Positions 24,284-32,178 of a stretch of DNA of 36,750 bases are shown one piece after another. The translations under genes and the position numbers were made by a program. Below the pieces are notes generated by a model. The model was not told the origin of the DNA, made no database searches, and saw nothing but the letters and a program-made list of their open reading frames with translations. Origin of the DNA: CAYTCZ01 sp964436315. Lineage in GTDB: Bacteria; Actinomycetota; Thermoleophilia; Gaiellales; Gaiellaceae. The DNA lies in contig CAYTCZ010000024.1 of assembly GCA_964436315.1 (NCBI GenBank), forward strand, positions 1-36,750. Direction: 5' to 3'. Each line of letters opens with the position of its first letter. Position 1 is the first letter of the stretch.

Positions 24284-26653
24284 CTACTCCGTCGCTTCGT
24301 CGATCAGCGTCACGACCCGGCTCGGACCGAGCGGCGTCCGATCGACCGAGACTCCGAGGGGACTCAGCGCGTCGGCGACCGCCGCCGCGACTGCCGCAGG
24401 CGCGGCGATTGTGCCGCCCTCGCCGGCCCCCTTTATCCCACCTTCCGTCACGGTCGACGGGGTCTCGATGTGGTCGATCTCGATCGGGGGGATCTCCATC
24501 GTCGATGGATACAGGTAGTCGAGCAGGGTGCCGGCCAGGAACTGACCGTTCTCGTCGTAGGGGAGGTCCTCGTAGAGCGCGCCTCCGATCCCTTGAGCAG
24601 TCGCCCCGGCGAGTTGGCCGTCGACCACCATGGGATTCAGCATGACGCCGCAGTCGCCGATCGCGGCGACTTTCTCGATCTCAACCTCTCCGGTCTCGGC
24701 GTCAACCTCGACGACCATGGCGATGCAGCCGTTGCCGTAGCTCTCCGGCGGTTCGTAGGATCGTGTTGCCGTCAGCGCCGGATCGATACCTGGTGGACGC
24801 GTTCCGCCGACGAACGCGCCGAAGTAGGCCGTGAAGCCGATCATCAACATCGGCATCGACTTGTCTGGCGAGCCTTTCACGGTCGCGTTGCCGTCGTACA
24901 GCTCAATGTCGGCGGGACTTGCCTCCATCGCGTGCGCCGCGATGGCGATGATCTTCTCGCGGACCTCCTCGGCCGCGCGCGTGATCGAGCCACCTCCGAT
25001 GACGGCGCTGCGGCTGCCCCAGGTTCCGAGCCCGTAGGCGGTGGCGGCGGTGTCTCCCTCGACGATCTTGACGCTTTCGACTTTCACGCCAAGCCGGTCG
25101 GCGACGAGCTGAGCAAACGTCGTCTCGTGAGCCTGGCCGTGAGAATGGAGGCCGAGAGTGACGGTCACCGAGCCGTCCGGCTCCATGGTGACCGTCGCGG
25201 CATCCATGTAGTCGAAGGGAAAGCCCATCCGTTTGGCCATGTCCCCGGACCAGCCGCCCGGTTCGAGAAACGGACTGAAGCCCACTCCGATGTACCGCCC
25301 CTCCTTGCGGAGCTCCTCCTGACGCTTGCGGAAGGCTTCGTAGTCGACGGCCGCTGCCGCTCGCTTCTGGGCTTCCGCGTAGCTCCCACCGTCGTATTTG
25401 CAGCCCGTGGCCGACTCGTACGGATCGTTCGGAATGGTGTTCTTCAGGCGGAGATCGACCGGGTCGATGTCCAGCTCCCGCGCGATCTCGTCGATCAGAA
25501 CCTCTCGCGCCGTCTGCCCGCTCGTCCAGCCGACTCCTCGATAGGCGCCGGTCGGCGACTTGTTCGTATACGCGGCGTCGGCCTCGAAGCGGGCTACCGG
25601 GATGTCGTAGAGGCTCGGCATCATCACGCCGGCGCACATCGGATCGACGAGCGGGGTCCACGGGTAAGCCGCGAAGGCTCCCGCGTCGCCGAGGAAGCGG
25701 CCGCGGATTGCCAGGAATTTCCCATCGTTCGTGGTCGCGACCTCGAGGTCGATGATGACCTCCTTCGCGTGCGTGCTCGCGGCGAGGTTCTCGTACCGAT
25801 CCTCGATCCATTTCACCGGACGTCCGGTTTGGCGGGCGAGGTAGGGGACGAGGGCGTCCTCCGGGAAGAGGTGGATCTTGAGCCCGAAACTCCCGCCGAC
25901 ATCCGGGGCCACCACCCGCAGCTGGTTCTCGTGATGAAGCCCGAGCGAGTGGGCGAGGAGGCTTCGGGTGAGGTGAGGAACCGAGCTCGACGTCCACATC
26001 GTGAACGAGCCGGAACCGGGCTCGTAATCGGCGACGATCCCGCGGGTTTCGAGCGGTGCGGCGTGGAAGCGTCCGTGGTGGAAGCGCTTCGAGAACACGC
26101 GATCGGCCTCTGCGAATGCCTTCTCGACGTCGCCCTTCTCGTACTCGATGTGCGCGAAGTTGTTGCTCTCCGAGTCCTCATGGAGGATCGGCGCGTCGGG
26201 CTTCAGCGACTCCTGGGGATCGAGAATCGCCGGCAGCGGTTCGTACTCGACGTCGATGAGCGCCGCGGCGTCCTCGGCGATGTACCGCGAAGTCGCGGCC
26301 ACGATTGCGACCGGTTCGCCGACGAAGCGCACCTTGTCGATCGGCAGAATCCGGCGGGAGTTCGCCTGAACTTCCTCTCTCGGAAGCTGTGCGACGAACG
26401 CCGGAAACTCCTCGACGTCGGCTCCGATCAGAACCTCGGCGACGCCGTCGAGTTGTTTCGCCTTCGTTGTATCGATGCTGACGATGCGCGCGTGCGCGTG
26501 GGAGCTTCGCAGGAGCGCCGCGTGAAGCATCCCGGGAAGCTGGATGTCGTCGACGAACTTGGCCCGTCCCTTAAGGAAGCGGGGATCCTCAACGCGGGGG
26601 AGGCTTGCCCCCACGTACTGAGCTGGACGAGCTTCCGCTTCTTCGGTCGCCAT
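24284..26653 (-). CDS. Molybdenum hydroxylase large subunit (CoxL/xanthine dehydrogenase family)
   Basis: A 789-residue molybdopterin-cytosine-dinucleotide-type subunit holding the Mo active site. Features are VEDPRFLKGRAKFVDDI, FVGEPVAIVAATSRYIAEDAAALIDVEYEPLPAI, APDVGGSFGLK (249-259), AYRGVGW (370-376) and the catalytic Glu in KGAGEGG near the end. True form I CO dehydrogenase carries AYRCSFR at the loop and form II AYRGAGR. The sequence here has no Cys, so CO oxidation of the aerobic form I type is unlikely. It more probably hydroxylates a heterocycle or aldehyde. ATG 26653 has GGGAGG upstream and lies one base after the small-subunit stop. Confidence 0.92.
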   Translation of the reverse strand: MATEEAEARPAQYVGASLPRVEDPRFLKGRAKFVDDIQLPGMLHAALLRSSHAHARIVSIDTTKAKQLDGVAEVLIGADVEEFPAFVAQLPREEVQANSRRILPIDKVRFVGEPVAIVAATSRYIAEDAAALIDVEYEPLPAILDPQESLKPDAPILHEDSESNNFAHIEYEKGDVEKAFAEADRVFSKRFHHGRFHAAPLETRGIVADYEPGSGSFTMWTSSSVPHLTRSLLAHSLGLHHENQLRVVAPDVGGSFGLKIHLFPEDALVPYLARQTGRPVKWIEDRYENLAASTHAKEVIIDLEVATTNDGKFLAIRGRFLGDAGAFAAYPWTPLVDPMCAGVMMPSLYDIPVARFEADAAYTNKSPTGAYRGVGWTSGQTAREVLIDEIARELDIDPVDLRLKNTIPNDPYESATGCKYDGGSYAEAQKRAAAAVDYEAFRKRQEELRKEGRYIGVGFSPFLEPGGWSGDMAKRMGFPFDYMDAATVTMEPDGSVTVTLGLHSHGQAHETTFAQLVADRLGVKVESVKIVEGDTAATAYGLGTWGSRSAVIGGGSITRAAEEVREKIIAIAAHAMEASPADIELYDGNATVKGSPDKSMPMLMIGFTAYFGAFVGGTRPPGIDPALTATRSYEPPESYGNGCIAMVVEVDAETGEVEIEKVAAIGDCGVMLNPMVVDGQLAGATAQGIGGALYEDLPYDENGQFLAGTLLDYLYPSTMEIPPIEIDHIETPSTVTEGGIKGAGEGGTIAAPAAVAAAVADALSPLGVSVDRTPLGPSRVVTLIDEATE

Positions 26654-26654
26654 C

Positions 26655-27170
26655 TCAGCCTCCCTTCCGGAGTTTGTTTGCCGCTTCCTCGACGGCGGCC
26701 ACGATTCCCGAGTACCCGGTGCATCGGCAAATGTTCCCGCTCAGCGCCTCGCGAATCTCCGCCTCGGTCGGGTTTGGGTTTTCTTCGAGGAGCGCGCTCG
26801 TCGCTACGAGGAGGCCCGGAGTACAGAAACCACACTGGAGCCCGTGGGTCTCCTGAAACGCCTGCTGAATGGGATGCAGCCCCTCGCCGACGGCCATCCC
26901 TTCGACGGTTTCGATCGAGGACCCGTCTGCCTGGACCGCCAGCATGAGGCAGGAGCGGACGGTTGCACCATCCAGTCGTACGGTGCAGGCGCCACAGACG
27001 CCCTGCTCGCAACCCACGTGCGTTCCCGTCAGCCCGAGCTCCTGCCTGATGAAGTCGGCGAGAAGCGTTCGCGGTTCGGCGATACCGCGCATTGCGACAC
27101 CATTCACAGTGGCGCGAACGACTGTCTCGCCGTCGATCAGCTGTCCGGTTGCGATCGCGGTCGCAGTCAT
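26655..27170 (-). CDS. Molybdenum hydroxylase small 2Fe-2S subunit (CoxS family)
   Basis: A 171-residue iron-sulfur subunit passing electrons from Mo to FAD. The plant-ferredoxin-type cluster has Cys54, Cys59, Cys62 and Cys74 (GCEQGVCGACTV and SC), and the second, all-helical cluster has Cys113, Cys116, Cys148 and Cys150 (CGFCTPG and GNICRCTGY). All eight ligands are present. ATG 27170 overlaps the medium-subunit stop by four bases (ATGA). The order medium-small-large is that of CO dehydrogenase-type operons. Confidence 0.95.
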   Translation of the reverse strand: MTATAIATGQLIDGETVVRATVNGVAMRGIAEPRTLLADFIRQELGLTGTHVGCEQGVCGACTVRLDGATVRSCLMLAVQADGSSIETVEGMAVGEGLHPIQQAFQETHGLQCGFCTPGLLVATSALLEENPNPTEAEIREALSGNICRCTGYSGIVAAVEEAANKLRKGG

Positions 27171-28039
27171 TTCGCGCCCCCGTTCCGTGTCGCGGCTTGG
27201 GTGAGAGCCCGACGCACCAGCACGCCTGCCACCCGTTTTCGGTACTCGCTCGTGGCGTGCACGTCGTTCTTCGCCTCGACGTTCTCCTGCGTCAGTTGCC
27301 CAGCCTCCGCAATCGCGTCGTCGTCGGCGAGGCTGAGGCCGGACAGCGACTCCTCGGCCTCCCCGGCTCGCACGGGCGCCTCGCCGGTACCGAACAGCGC
27401 AATCCGGGCCGATTCACAAACGTCTCCGTTGAGACTGACAGTGAGCGCCACTCCGACGAGTGCGTAGTCGCCGTGCCTGCGTGACACTTCGAGAAAGCCC
27501 CAGCGGGTGTCCCCCGTCAACGTCGGGATTGTGACCTTCGTCAGGATCTCGTCCTCTGCGAGCGCGGTCGTGAAGTAGGAGACGAAGAGGTCGTCCGCCG
27601 CGATGGTGCGTTCGCCCTTCGGTCCGCGTGCCACCACTTCGCCGCCGGTGGCGAGCAACACGGCAGGGAGTTCCGCCGCTGGATCGGCGTGAGCCAAACT
27701 TCCGCCGACCGTTCCGCGCGACCGAACGGCCGCGTGGGCGATTGACCCCAGAGCCTCGGTGACGATCGGAGCGCTGGCCACAACGTCGCTCGATCTCTCG
27801 ACCTCAGCTTGGCGCGTCGTTGCGCCGATCTCGATCTTCCCGTTCGGCGTCACCCCGCTGAGTTCGTCGACGCGATTGATGTCGACGAGAACGCTGGGAA
27901 ACGCCAGGCGCAGGTTCATGAGTGGGATCAGGCTCTGGCCTCCGGCGAGGATCTTCGCCTCGTCGCCGTGCTCGGCGAGCGCTGCGACCGCCTCGTCGGT
28001 GCTCTCGACGGCGAGGTACTTGAATGGGGCTGGTTTCAA
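27167..28039 (-). CDS. Molybdenum hydroxylase medium FAD-binding subunit (CoxM family)
   Basis: A 290-residue FAD subunit. The two FAD-binding motifs of the family are clear: AGGQSLIPLMNLRLA (32-46) and TVGGSLAHADPAAELP. The C-terminal CO-dehydrogenase flavoprotein domain follows (FLEVSRRHGDYALVGVALTV). It hands electrons to the respiratory chain or another acceptor. The start is a TTG at 28039, supported by a strong ribosome site GAGGAGGT nine bases upstream; no ATG or GTG fits. It lies 23 bp after the LLM gene, so the molybdenum enzyme is the downstream part of a longer operon. Confidence 0.93.
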   Translation of the reverse strand: MKPAPFKYLAVESTDEAVAALAEHGDEAKILAGGQSLIPLMNLRLAFPSVLVDINRVDELSGVTPNGKIEIGATTRQAEVERSSDVVASAPIVTEALGSIAHAAVRSRGTVGGSLAHADPAAELPAVLLATGGEVVARGPKGERTIAADDLFVSYFTTALAEDEILTKVTIPTLTGDTRWGFLEVSRRHGDYALVGVALTVSLNGDVCESARIALFGTGEAPVRAGEAEESLSGLSLADDDAIAEAGQLTQENVEAKNDVHATSEYRKRVAGVLVRRALTQAATRNGGAK

Positions 28040-28048
28040 GCGGACACC

Positions 28049-28056
28049 ACCTCCTC
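28049..28056 (-). promoter_or_regulatory. Strong ribosome binding site deciding the TTG start of the FAD subunit
   Basis: GAGGAGGT on the minus strand, nine bases before the TTG at 28039, is an almost full anti-Shine-Dalgarno match. It supports the rare TTG start and suggests that high translation begins anew here rather than by coupling. Confidence 0.75.
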
Positions 28057-28062
28057 TTAGGA

Positions 28063-29109
28063 TCAGTCAAACGCTGGCATGACATCGTCGTGGATCATCT
28101 GAAGCTGGTCGTCGACGTAGGGCACGTCGACATCGCGTCCGGTGAACGCTCGCACGAGGAACCCGTCGGTGACCGCGAAGATCAGGTGATTTACGCCCGA
28201 TGGCTCGATGTCGGTCTTGATTCGCTCGACGACCTCGGATGCGGTGCCGGCGATCGTGAGTTTCTCTGCGAGCTCGGGCGTCATCTGGTCGATCGCCTCC
28301 TGGATGTCGCCCGAAGCGAACGAGTCGAGGATCGGCTGAACCTCCGCTTGGCCGATCCCGTGTCGTGCGAGTTGCTCGAGGTGCATCGCGGGGATGTAGA
28401 AGGCGCCGATCGTCTGCGCGGCGCGCCTTGCCTCGGCAGAGTCCGGTCCGATGACCACGACGAGCCAGGCACCGATGTCGAGCGCGCCCCAGTCCTTGCC
28501 GGCACGCTCGGCGCCGATTCTCAGATGCTCAACCATGTAGTCGCAGGCCTCGCGCGAGTAATTGCCAAAGCAGTGCGTCCCGTCAGAGAGCTCACCGGCA
28601 GCCTCGTACGATTTTGGGCCTCGCATCGCCCCGATGAGGACCGGGATGCGCTCTTGCACCGGTCTGGCGAACGTAAAAAGACCGGCGTAGTTGAAGAAGT
28701 CGCCCTCGTAGTCCAAGTGGCCCTCATCGAGAAGCGTGCGAATAACCGTGTGCGCTTCCCTGGTCCTCGACAACGGTTTCTGCTTCGACCAGTCGATGCC
28801 GTACTGGGCCAGGAGACTGAAGTTCCCGTTCGAAATGACGCAGTCAACCCGACCATTCGTGAGCTCGTCGAGGGTCGCGATCGCCTGGGCAACGAGCGTC
28901 GGCTCGCGTAGCTGAATTGGAGCCAGACTGGGGCCGAAACGGATGCGATGGGTCTTATCGGCGGCGGCAGCAAAGAGGCAGTACATATCTTTGTGCCACG
29001 TTTCGTCGGCGCCGTACACGCCGTAGAAGTCGAGCCGGTCGGCGAGCTGGATCGTCGCAATCGAGTCGTGGATTGGGTAGTCGGGGAGCAGGGCGTAGCT
29101 GAACCTCAT
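28063..29109 (-). CDS. LLM-class F420/FMN-dependent oxidoreductase
   Basis: A 348-residue TIM-barrel protein of the luciferase-like family, close in pattern to F420-dependent methylene-tetrahydromethanopterin reductase-like enzymes. It has MRFSYALLPDYPIHDSI, IQLADRLDFYGVYGADETWHKD, RIRFGPSLAPIQLREPTLVAQAIATLDELTNGRVDCVISNGN, then IPVLIGAMRGPKSYEAAGELSDGTHCF and GTASEVVERIKTDIEPSGVNHLIFA. Its substrate is unknown. ATG 29109 overlaps the stop of the 87-residue gene by four bases (ATGA). Its place between an FAD oxidase pair and the molybdenum hydroxylase suggests one shared redox pathway. Confidence 0.85.
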   Translation of the reverse strand: MRFSYALLPDYPIHDSIATIQLADRLDFYGVYGADETWHKDMYCLFAAAADKTHRIRFGPSLAPIQLREPTLVAQAIATLDELTNGRVDCVISNGNFSLLAQYGIDWSKQKPLSRTREAHTVIRTLLDEGHLDYEGDFFNYAGLFTFARPVQERIPVLIGAMRGPKSYEAAGELSDGTHCFGNYSREACDYMVEHLRIGAERAGKDWGALDIGAWLVVVIGPDSAEARRAAQTIGAFYIPAMHLEQLARHGIGQAEVQPILDSFASGDIQEAIDQMTPELAEKLTIAGTASEVVERIKTDIEPSGVNHLIFAVTDGFLVRAFTGRDVDVPYVDDQLQMIHDDVMPAFD

Positions 29110-29369
29110 TCCTCTTCTGCCTCAAGTTCCTCGAGGAGTTCCTCGCCCGAGATGACGGTGTCGGCGAAATGGTCGTGCATCCAGTCGAGGTGGTCCCATC
29201 GTCCGTCGACGATCCGTTTGGTATCCCACGCCGGGATCTCCTGTTGGCGGATGTGCTCAGTCATGAGCGCGGGGTCAACCTCGAAGATATGGTCGAAGCG
29301 CTGGACGACCGCGTCGTTGATGCGCCGGGCCTCCGGGGGCCTCTCCTTCGCGAGTCGAAAGCTGATCAT
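29106..29369 (-). CDS. Unknown 87-residue protein
   Basis: I do not recognise this protein. It is small and soluble, with no signal peptide, no membrane segment and no Cys. The N-terminal third is basic and helix-prone (FRLAKERPPEARRINDAVVQRF), the middle is rich in Trp and His (IPAWDTKRIVDGRWDHLDWMHDHF), and the end is strongly acidic (GEELLEELEAEEE). It is held by four-base ATGA overlaps on both sides, with the FAD oxidase before and the LLM enzyme after, so it is almost certainly translated. The tight coupling suggests a subunit or small partner of one of these enzymes. Confidence 0.75.
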   Translation of the reverse strand: MISFRLAKERPPEARRINDAVVQRFDHIFEVDPALMTEHIRQQEIPAWDTKRIVDGRWDHLDWMHDHFADTVISGEELLEELEAEEE

Positions 29370-30880
29370 GCGTCATCACCGTCCTCGTAGGCCTGGTCGA
29401 GCAGGTACTTCCCAGGGTTCATCACGTTGTACGGGTCGAGGGTGCGTTTGATCTTCTTCATGACCTCAAAGCCACCGCCGAGCTCGGCCGGAACGAGATC
29501 GACCTCTCCCTCGCGGCAGGCGCCGTGACACGCGCTTATCGACCCGCCATAGCGAATCGCGACCTCTGCGATGTCGCGCTTCACCTCGACCCAGGCAGCC
29601 CAGCTCTCCTCGTCCCATTGCATCTCCCAGATGCCGATATCGATCTCGGTGAGGTAGTCGGCCCACGGCTTATGCGCGCCGTTCGTGTAGGCGAACGTGC
29701 CCCAGTCGTCGAACATGTCGAAGCGCTCGATGAGCCGGTCGGCAATCGCATGCCACTCCTCGCGGACATGCGGAAGGGCGCTGTACGGGATCGACGCGTC
29801 CTCGCAATGCCAGCTCATCGGAACGACCTGGCCGCTGCTGAGCCGACCGTGAAGCGGTGTCGCATAGCGGTCGTGCCGCGAGGCCCAGTCGCCCTGTGAG
29901 ATGTCGTCACCGAGATATGTTCCGCCCGTCTCCGTGCCGATCTTGAGCAGCCGCTTAGCTGCCGGTCTCACCTCGTCAGTCGTGCCATACATGGCCGTGG
30001 CAACGACGCCTTGCACTTCGTCTGGTTGTGGGATGTAGGCTTCGTCATCCCGGCGGAGGTACGCGAGCTTTCGCTCGTCAAAGAGGACGACGCCGGCGAG
30101 TGTGGCCAGACCCGATCGCGCGAGTTCGCCTGTCGAGCGCCAGGCGGCCATGTAGTCGGGGTAACTGAAGAAGGCCGAGAACTCTGCTTCCGGGCGCGGG
30201 ACGAGCTCGAGCGTCGCCTCGGTGACGATGCCGAGCGTTCCCTGATGTCCCATGAACAAGTGCTTGAGTTGGAAACCGGTCGATGACTTCCTGACCTTGC
30301 GGCCGCCACCGTCGCCGATCTCGATGATCTCGCCCGTCGGCAGCACCAGCTCGAAGCTGATGACCAGGTCGCGCGTGTGTCCGTACCGGCCGCCGATCAG
30401 CGACCAGCCGCTCGTCCCGATGCGGCCGCCGACGAGCGAGCAGGGATACGAGGCCGGGTTGTCCGGGTAGATGACGTCGTGCTTTCGCAGTTCCTCGTTC
30501 AACTTCAGCATGTTGATGCCCGGCTGCACGGTGACCGTTCGGTCCTCGAGGTCGATGTCGAGGATCTTGTCCATCAGCTTGACGTCGATGAGGATTCCGT
30601 GTCGAAGCGGCACTGCCCCGTCGGTGAGGCCCGTACCGCCGGCGCGAGGGACAACCGGGACCCTGAGCCGATTGGCGAGCTTCACAACCTCGCTGATCTG
30701 CTCGGCGGTCGTTGGAAGGACGACGGCGTCGGGCACGTACTGCTCCCATTCGTGCAACGGAAACGGTGCTGGCACCCGGGCGCGGTTGTAGCGAGCCGAG
30801 AGATTGGTGAAGACATGCTCCTCACCGCAGATCGCGATCAGCTCGGAAACGACTTCGTCTGAGAGGGCGACGGTTGCCAT
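29366..30880 (-). CDS. FAD-binding oxidase/dehydrogenase (GlcD-like, VAO family)
   Basis: A 504-residue flavoprotein with a PCMH-type FAD domain and a C-terminal FAD-oxidase domain, like the glycolate oxidase subunit GlcD and D-lactate dehydrogenases. Features are VVLPTTAEQISEVVKLAN, VPRAGGTGLTDGAVP (77-91), DNPASYPCSLVGGRIGTSGWSLIGGRYGHTRDLV, LFMGHQGTLGIVTEATLEL and, at the end, IKRTLDPYNVMNPGKYL. It probably oxidises a 2-hydroxy acid or phenolic alcohol. The ATG at 30880 is one base after the Fe-S gene stop, and its stop overlaps the 87-residue gene. The pairing with a CCG-type Fe-S protein is that of GlcD with GlcF. Confidence 0.88.
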   Translation of the reverse strand: MATVALSDEVVSELIAICGEEHVFTNLSARYNRARVPAPFPLHEWEQYVPDAVVLPTTAEQISEVVKLANRLRVPVVPRAGGTGLTDGAVPLRHGILIDVKLMDKILDIDLEDRTVTVQPGINMLKLNEELRKHDVIYPDNPASYPCSLVGGRIGTSGWSLIGGRYGHTRDLVISFELVLPTGEIIEIGDGGGRKVRKSSTGFQLKHLFMGHQGTLGIVTEATLELVPRPEAEFSAFFSYPDYMAAWRSTGELARSGLATLAGVVLFDERKLAYLRRDDEAYIPQPDEVQGVVATAMYGTTDEVRPAAKRLLKIGTETGGTYLGDDISQGDWASRHDRYATPLHGRLSSGQVVPMSWHCEDASIPYSALPHVREEWHAIADRLIERFDMFDDWGTFAYTNGAHKPWADYLTEIDIGIWEMQWDEESWAAWVEVKRDIAEVAIRYGGSISACHGACREGEVDLVPAELGGGFEVMKKIKRTLDPYNVMNPGKYLLDQAYEDGDDA

Positions 30881-30881
30881 G

Positions 30882-32108
30882 TCAGACCTCGAATCCCGCC
30901 GATTCGGCGACCAGTTCCATGAGGTCCCAGACCTCGATGGATTGCTCTTTCCCCTGTTCGTCGAGTGGCCGCTCCGACCAGGGGCAGGCTGAGACGAGCG
31001 TATCGACCCCCAGCTCGGCCGCCTTCTCGACGCGTCTACGGGAGATCTCGGCCGCGATGTCAGGCCGCTCGAGGAAGAAACCCGCGCCGGCGCCCGAGCA
31101 GTACGACCATTGTGTGACGTGGTCGACGTCCTTGAACGTCAGCCCTGGGATCGCCCGCATGATCTCCCTCGGCGCCTCGTGGATCCCCTTCCGTTTGTTC
31201 AGACGGCAGGCGTCGTGGTAGGTCGCGACGCACTCGACCGGGACCGTCAGCTCGAGCTTGCCCTCGCGAATCAGCTCGGCGACGAGTTCGACGACCAGCA
31301 CGATCTCGAACTCGAAGTCGTCGCCGAACAGCTCCGGGTAGAGTTCCGTGAACGCGATGTAATCGTGCGGGTCGAGGCAGAGGATTCTTTGCGCTCCGGC
31401 CGCGCGCCAGTCGGCGACGTTGTGCTCGGCCATTGACTCGAAGAGCTCCGCATAGCCCATCTCAGCGGCGGGCGCGCCACAACACCACTGCTCCTTCATG
31501 AGCCCGAACTCGACGCCCGCCTTGCTCAGTACCTGAGCGACCGCCCTGGGGACGGACGTCCGATAGAAGGCCGCTTCGCAGTCGCAGAAGAGGATTGTCT
31601 CGCCGCCGGTTGGGAGATCGAGACCTTGTGCCCACGACCGCACCTTGTTTTGCGAGACCTCGATGTTCCAACCCAGCACCGGCTCGTTTCCCCAGCGATC
31701 GGTGAGGTCGTTCCAGCGCTTCCAATTGGGCTGCTCGATACCGCTCTCGACTGCCAGGGTTCGCATGGCTTTCACCACGTCGATGGTGCGAGTTCGGAAG
31801 CGATAGAAGTCACCGGTAAACAACGTGTTCGGGCAGCGCAGATCGCACGCTCCGCACATCGTGCAGTTGACGTAGTCAGCCGCAACGTCCTCGATCGACA
31901 TGTGCCCGCGTTCCATCGCGACGACGTTCGCGTGGAAGGCGGTCGGCGTGTGCGCCTCGTCGCGGGTGACCTGCATGACCGGACACACCTCTCGGCAGAA
32001 CTTGTGCCCCGAGCTGTAGCAGTTGAACGCGGCGTTTCGCCACTCGTCGAGGAACTCGGGTGGGAGCCCGCCGTTCTCCCGCTTTGTCGGCGCGGTCTGA
32101 TCCGCCAT
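30882..32108 (-). CDS. Fe-S/CCG-domain electron-transfer protein (GlcF/HdrD-like)
   Basis: A 408-residue iron-sulfur protein likely to take electrons from the FAD oxidase. One complete 4Fe-4S motif is present (Cys82, Cys85, Cys88, Cys92-Pro: CTMCGACDLRCP). An earlier motif is altered (Cys30, Cys38, Cys42-Pro, with Ser where the second Cys is expected). Two CCG-type regions follow: CDC...CCGAPAAEMGY with CLDP, and DACRL...YCSGAG with CPWS. The second is incomplete compared with the full C-CCG-CxxC pattern, so non-canonical clusters are possible. ATG 32108 has GGGAGGAG upstream. It is the first gene of the operon that ends with the molybdenum hydroxylase. Confidence 0.85.
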   Translation of the reverse strand: MADQTAPTKRENGGLPPEFLDEWRNAAFNCYSSGHKFCREVCPVMQVTRDEAHTPTAFHANVVAMERGHMSIEDVAADYVNCTMCGACDLRCPNTLFTGDFYRFRTRTIDVVKAMRTLAVESGIEQPNWKRWNDLTDRWGNEPVLGWNIEVSQNKVRSWAQGLDLPTGGETILFCDCEAAFYRTSVPRAVAQVLSKAGVEFGLMKEQWCCGAPAAEMGYAELFESMAEHNVADWRAAGAQRILCLDPHDYIAFTELYPELFGDDFEFEIVLVVELVAELIREGKLELTVPVECVATYHDACRLNKRKGIHEAPREIMRAIPGLTFKDVDHVTQWSYCSGAGAGFFLERPDIAAEISRRRVEKAAELGVDTLVSACPWSERPLDEQGKEQSIEVWDLMELVAESAGFEV

Positions 32109-32148
32109 TTCGGCACTCCTCCCGTCGAAGTCCGAAGACAGTGACGCG

Positions 32149-32177
32149 ACTCTAGTGCCCTTGGATATAAGTGTCCA
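32149..32177 (-). promoter_or_regulatory. Promoter for the Fe-S/FAD/LLM/molybdenum hydroxylase operon
   Basis: On the minus strand, -35 TGGACA (32177-32172) and -10 TAGAGT (32154-32149) are separated by exactly 17 bases. The start would be near 32142, about 34 bases before the ATG at 32108. The -35 overlaps the presumed start point of the divergent amidotransferase gene, so the two promoters exclude each other. Confidence 0.6.
32166..32171 (+). promoter_or_regulatory. -10 element for a leaderless amidotransferase transcript
   Basis: TATAAG lies seven bases before the ATG at 32179, and no ribosome site is visible, so the message would begin at or next to the start codon. The -35 is weak (TGACGC-like near 32142-32147). 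Confidence 0.45.
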
Positions 32178-32178
32178 G

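Noticed and set aside
24470..26947. Very long open frame (825 codons) on the plus strand opposite the Mo hydroxylase large subunit
   Set aside because: It mirrors the third-position GC bias of the real minus-strand gene, has no family-like motifs, and the minus strand encodes a complete enzyme with all key residues.
24284..28039. Aerobic CO dehydrogenase (coxMSL)
   Set aside because: The order and subunits fit the family, but the large subunit lacks the AYRCSFR loop with the Cu-binding Cys, so I do not give cox gene names.
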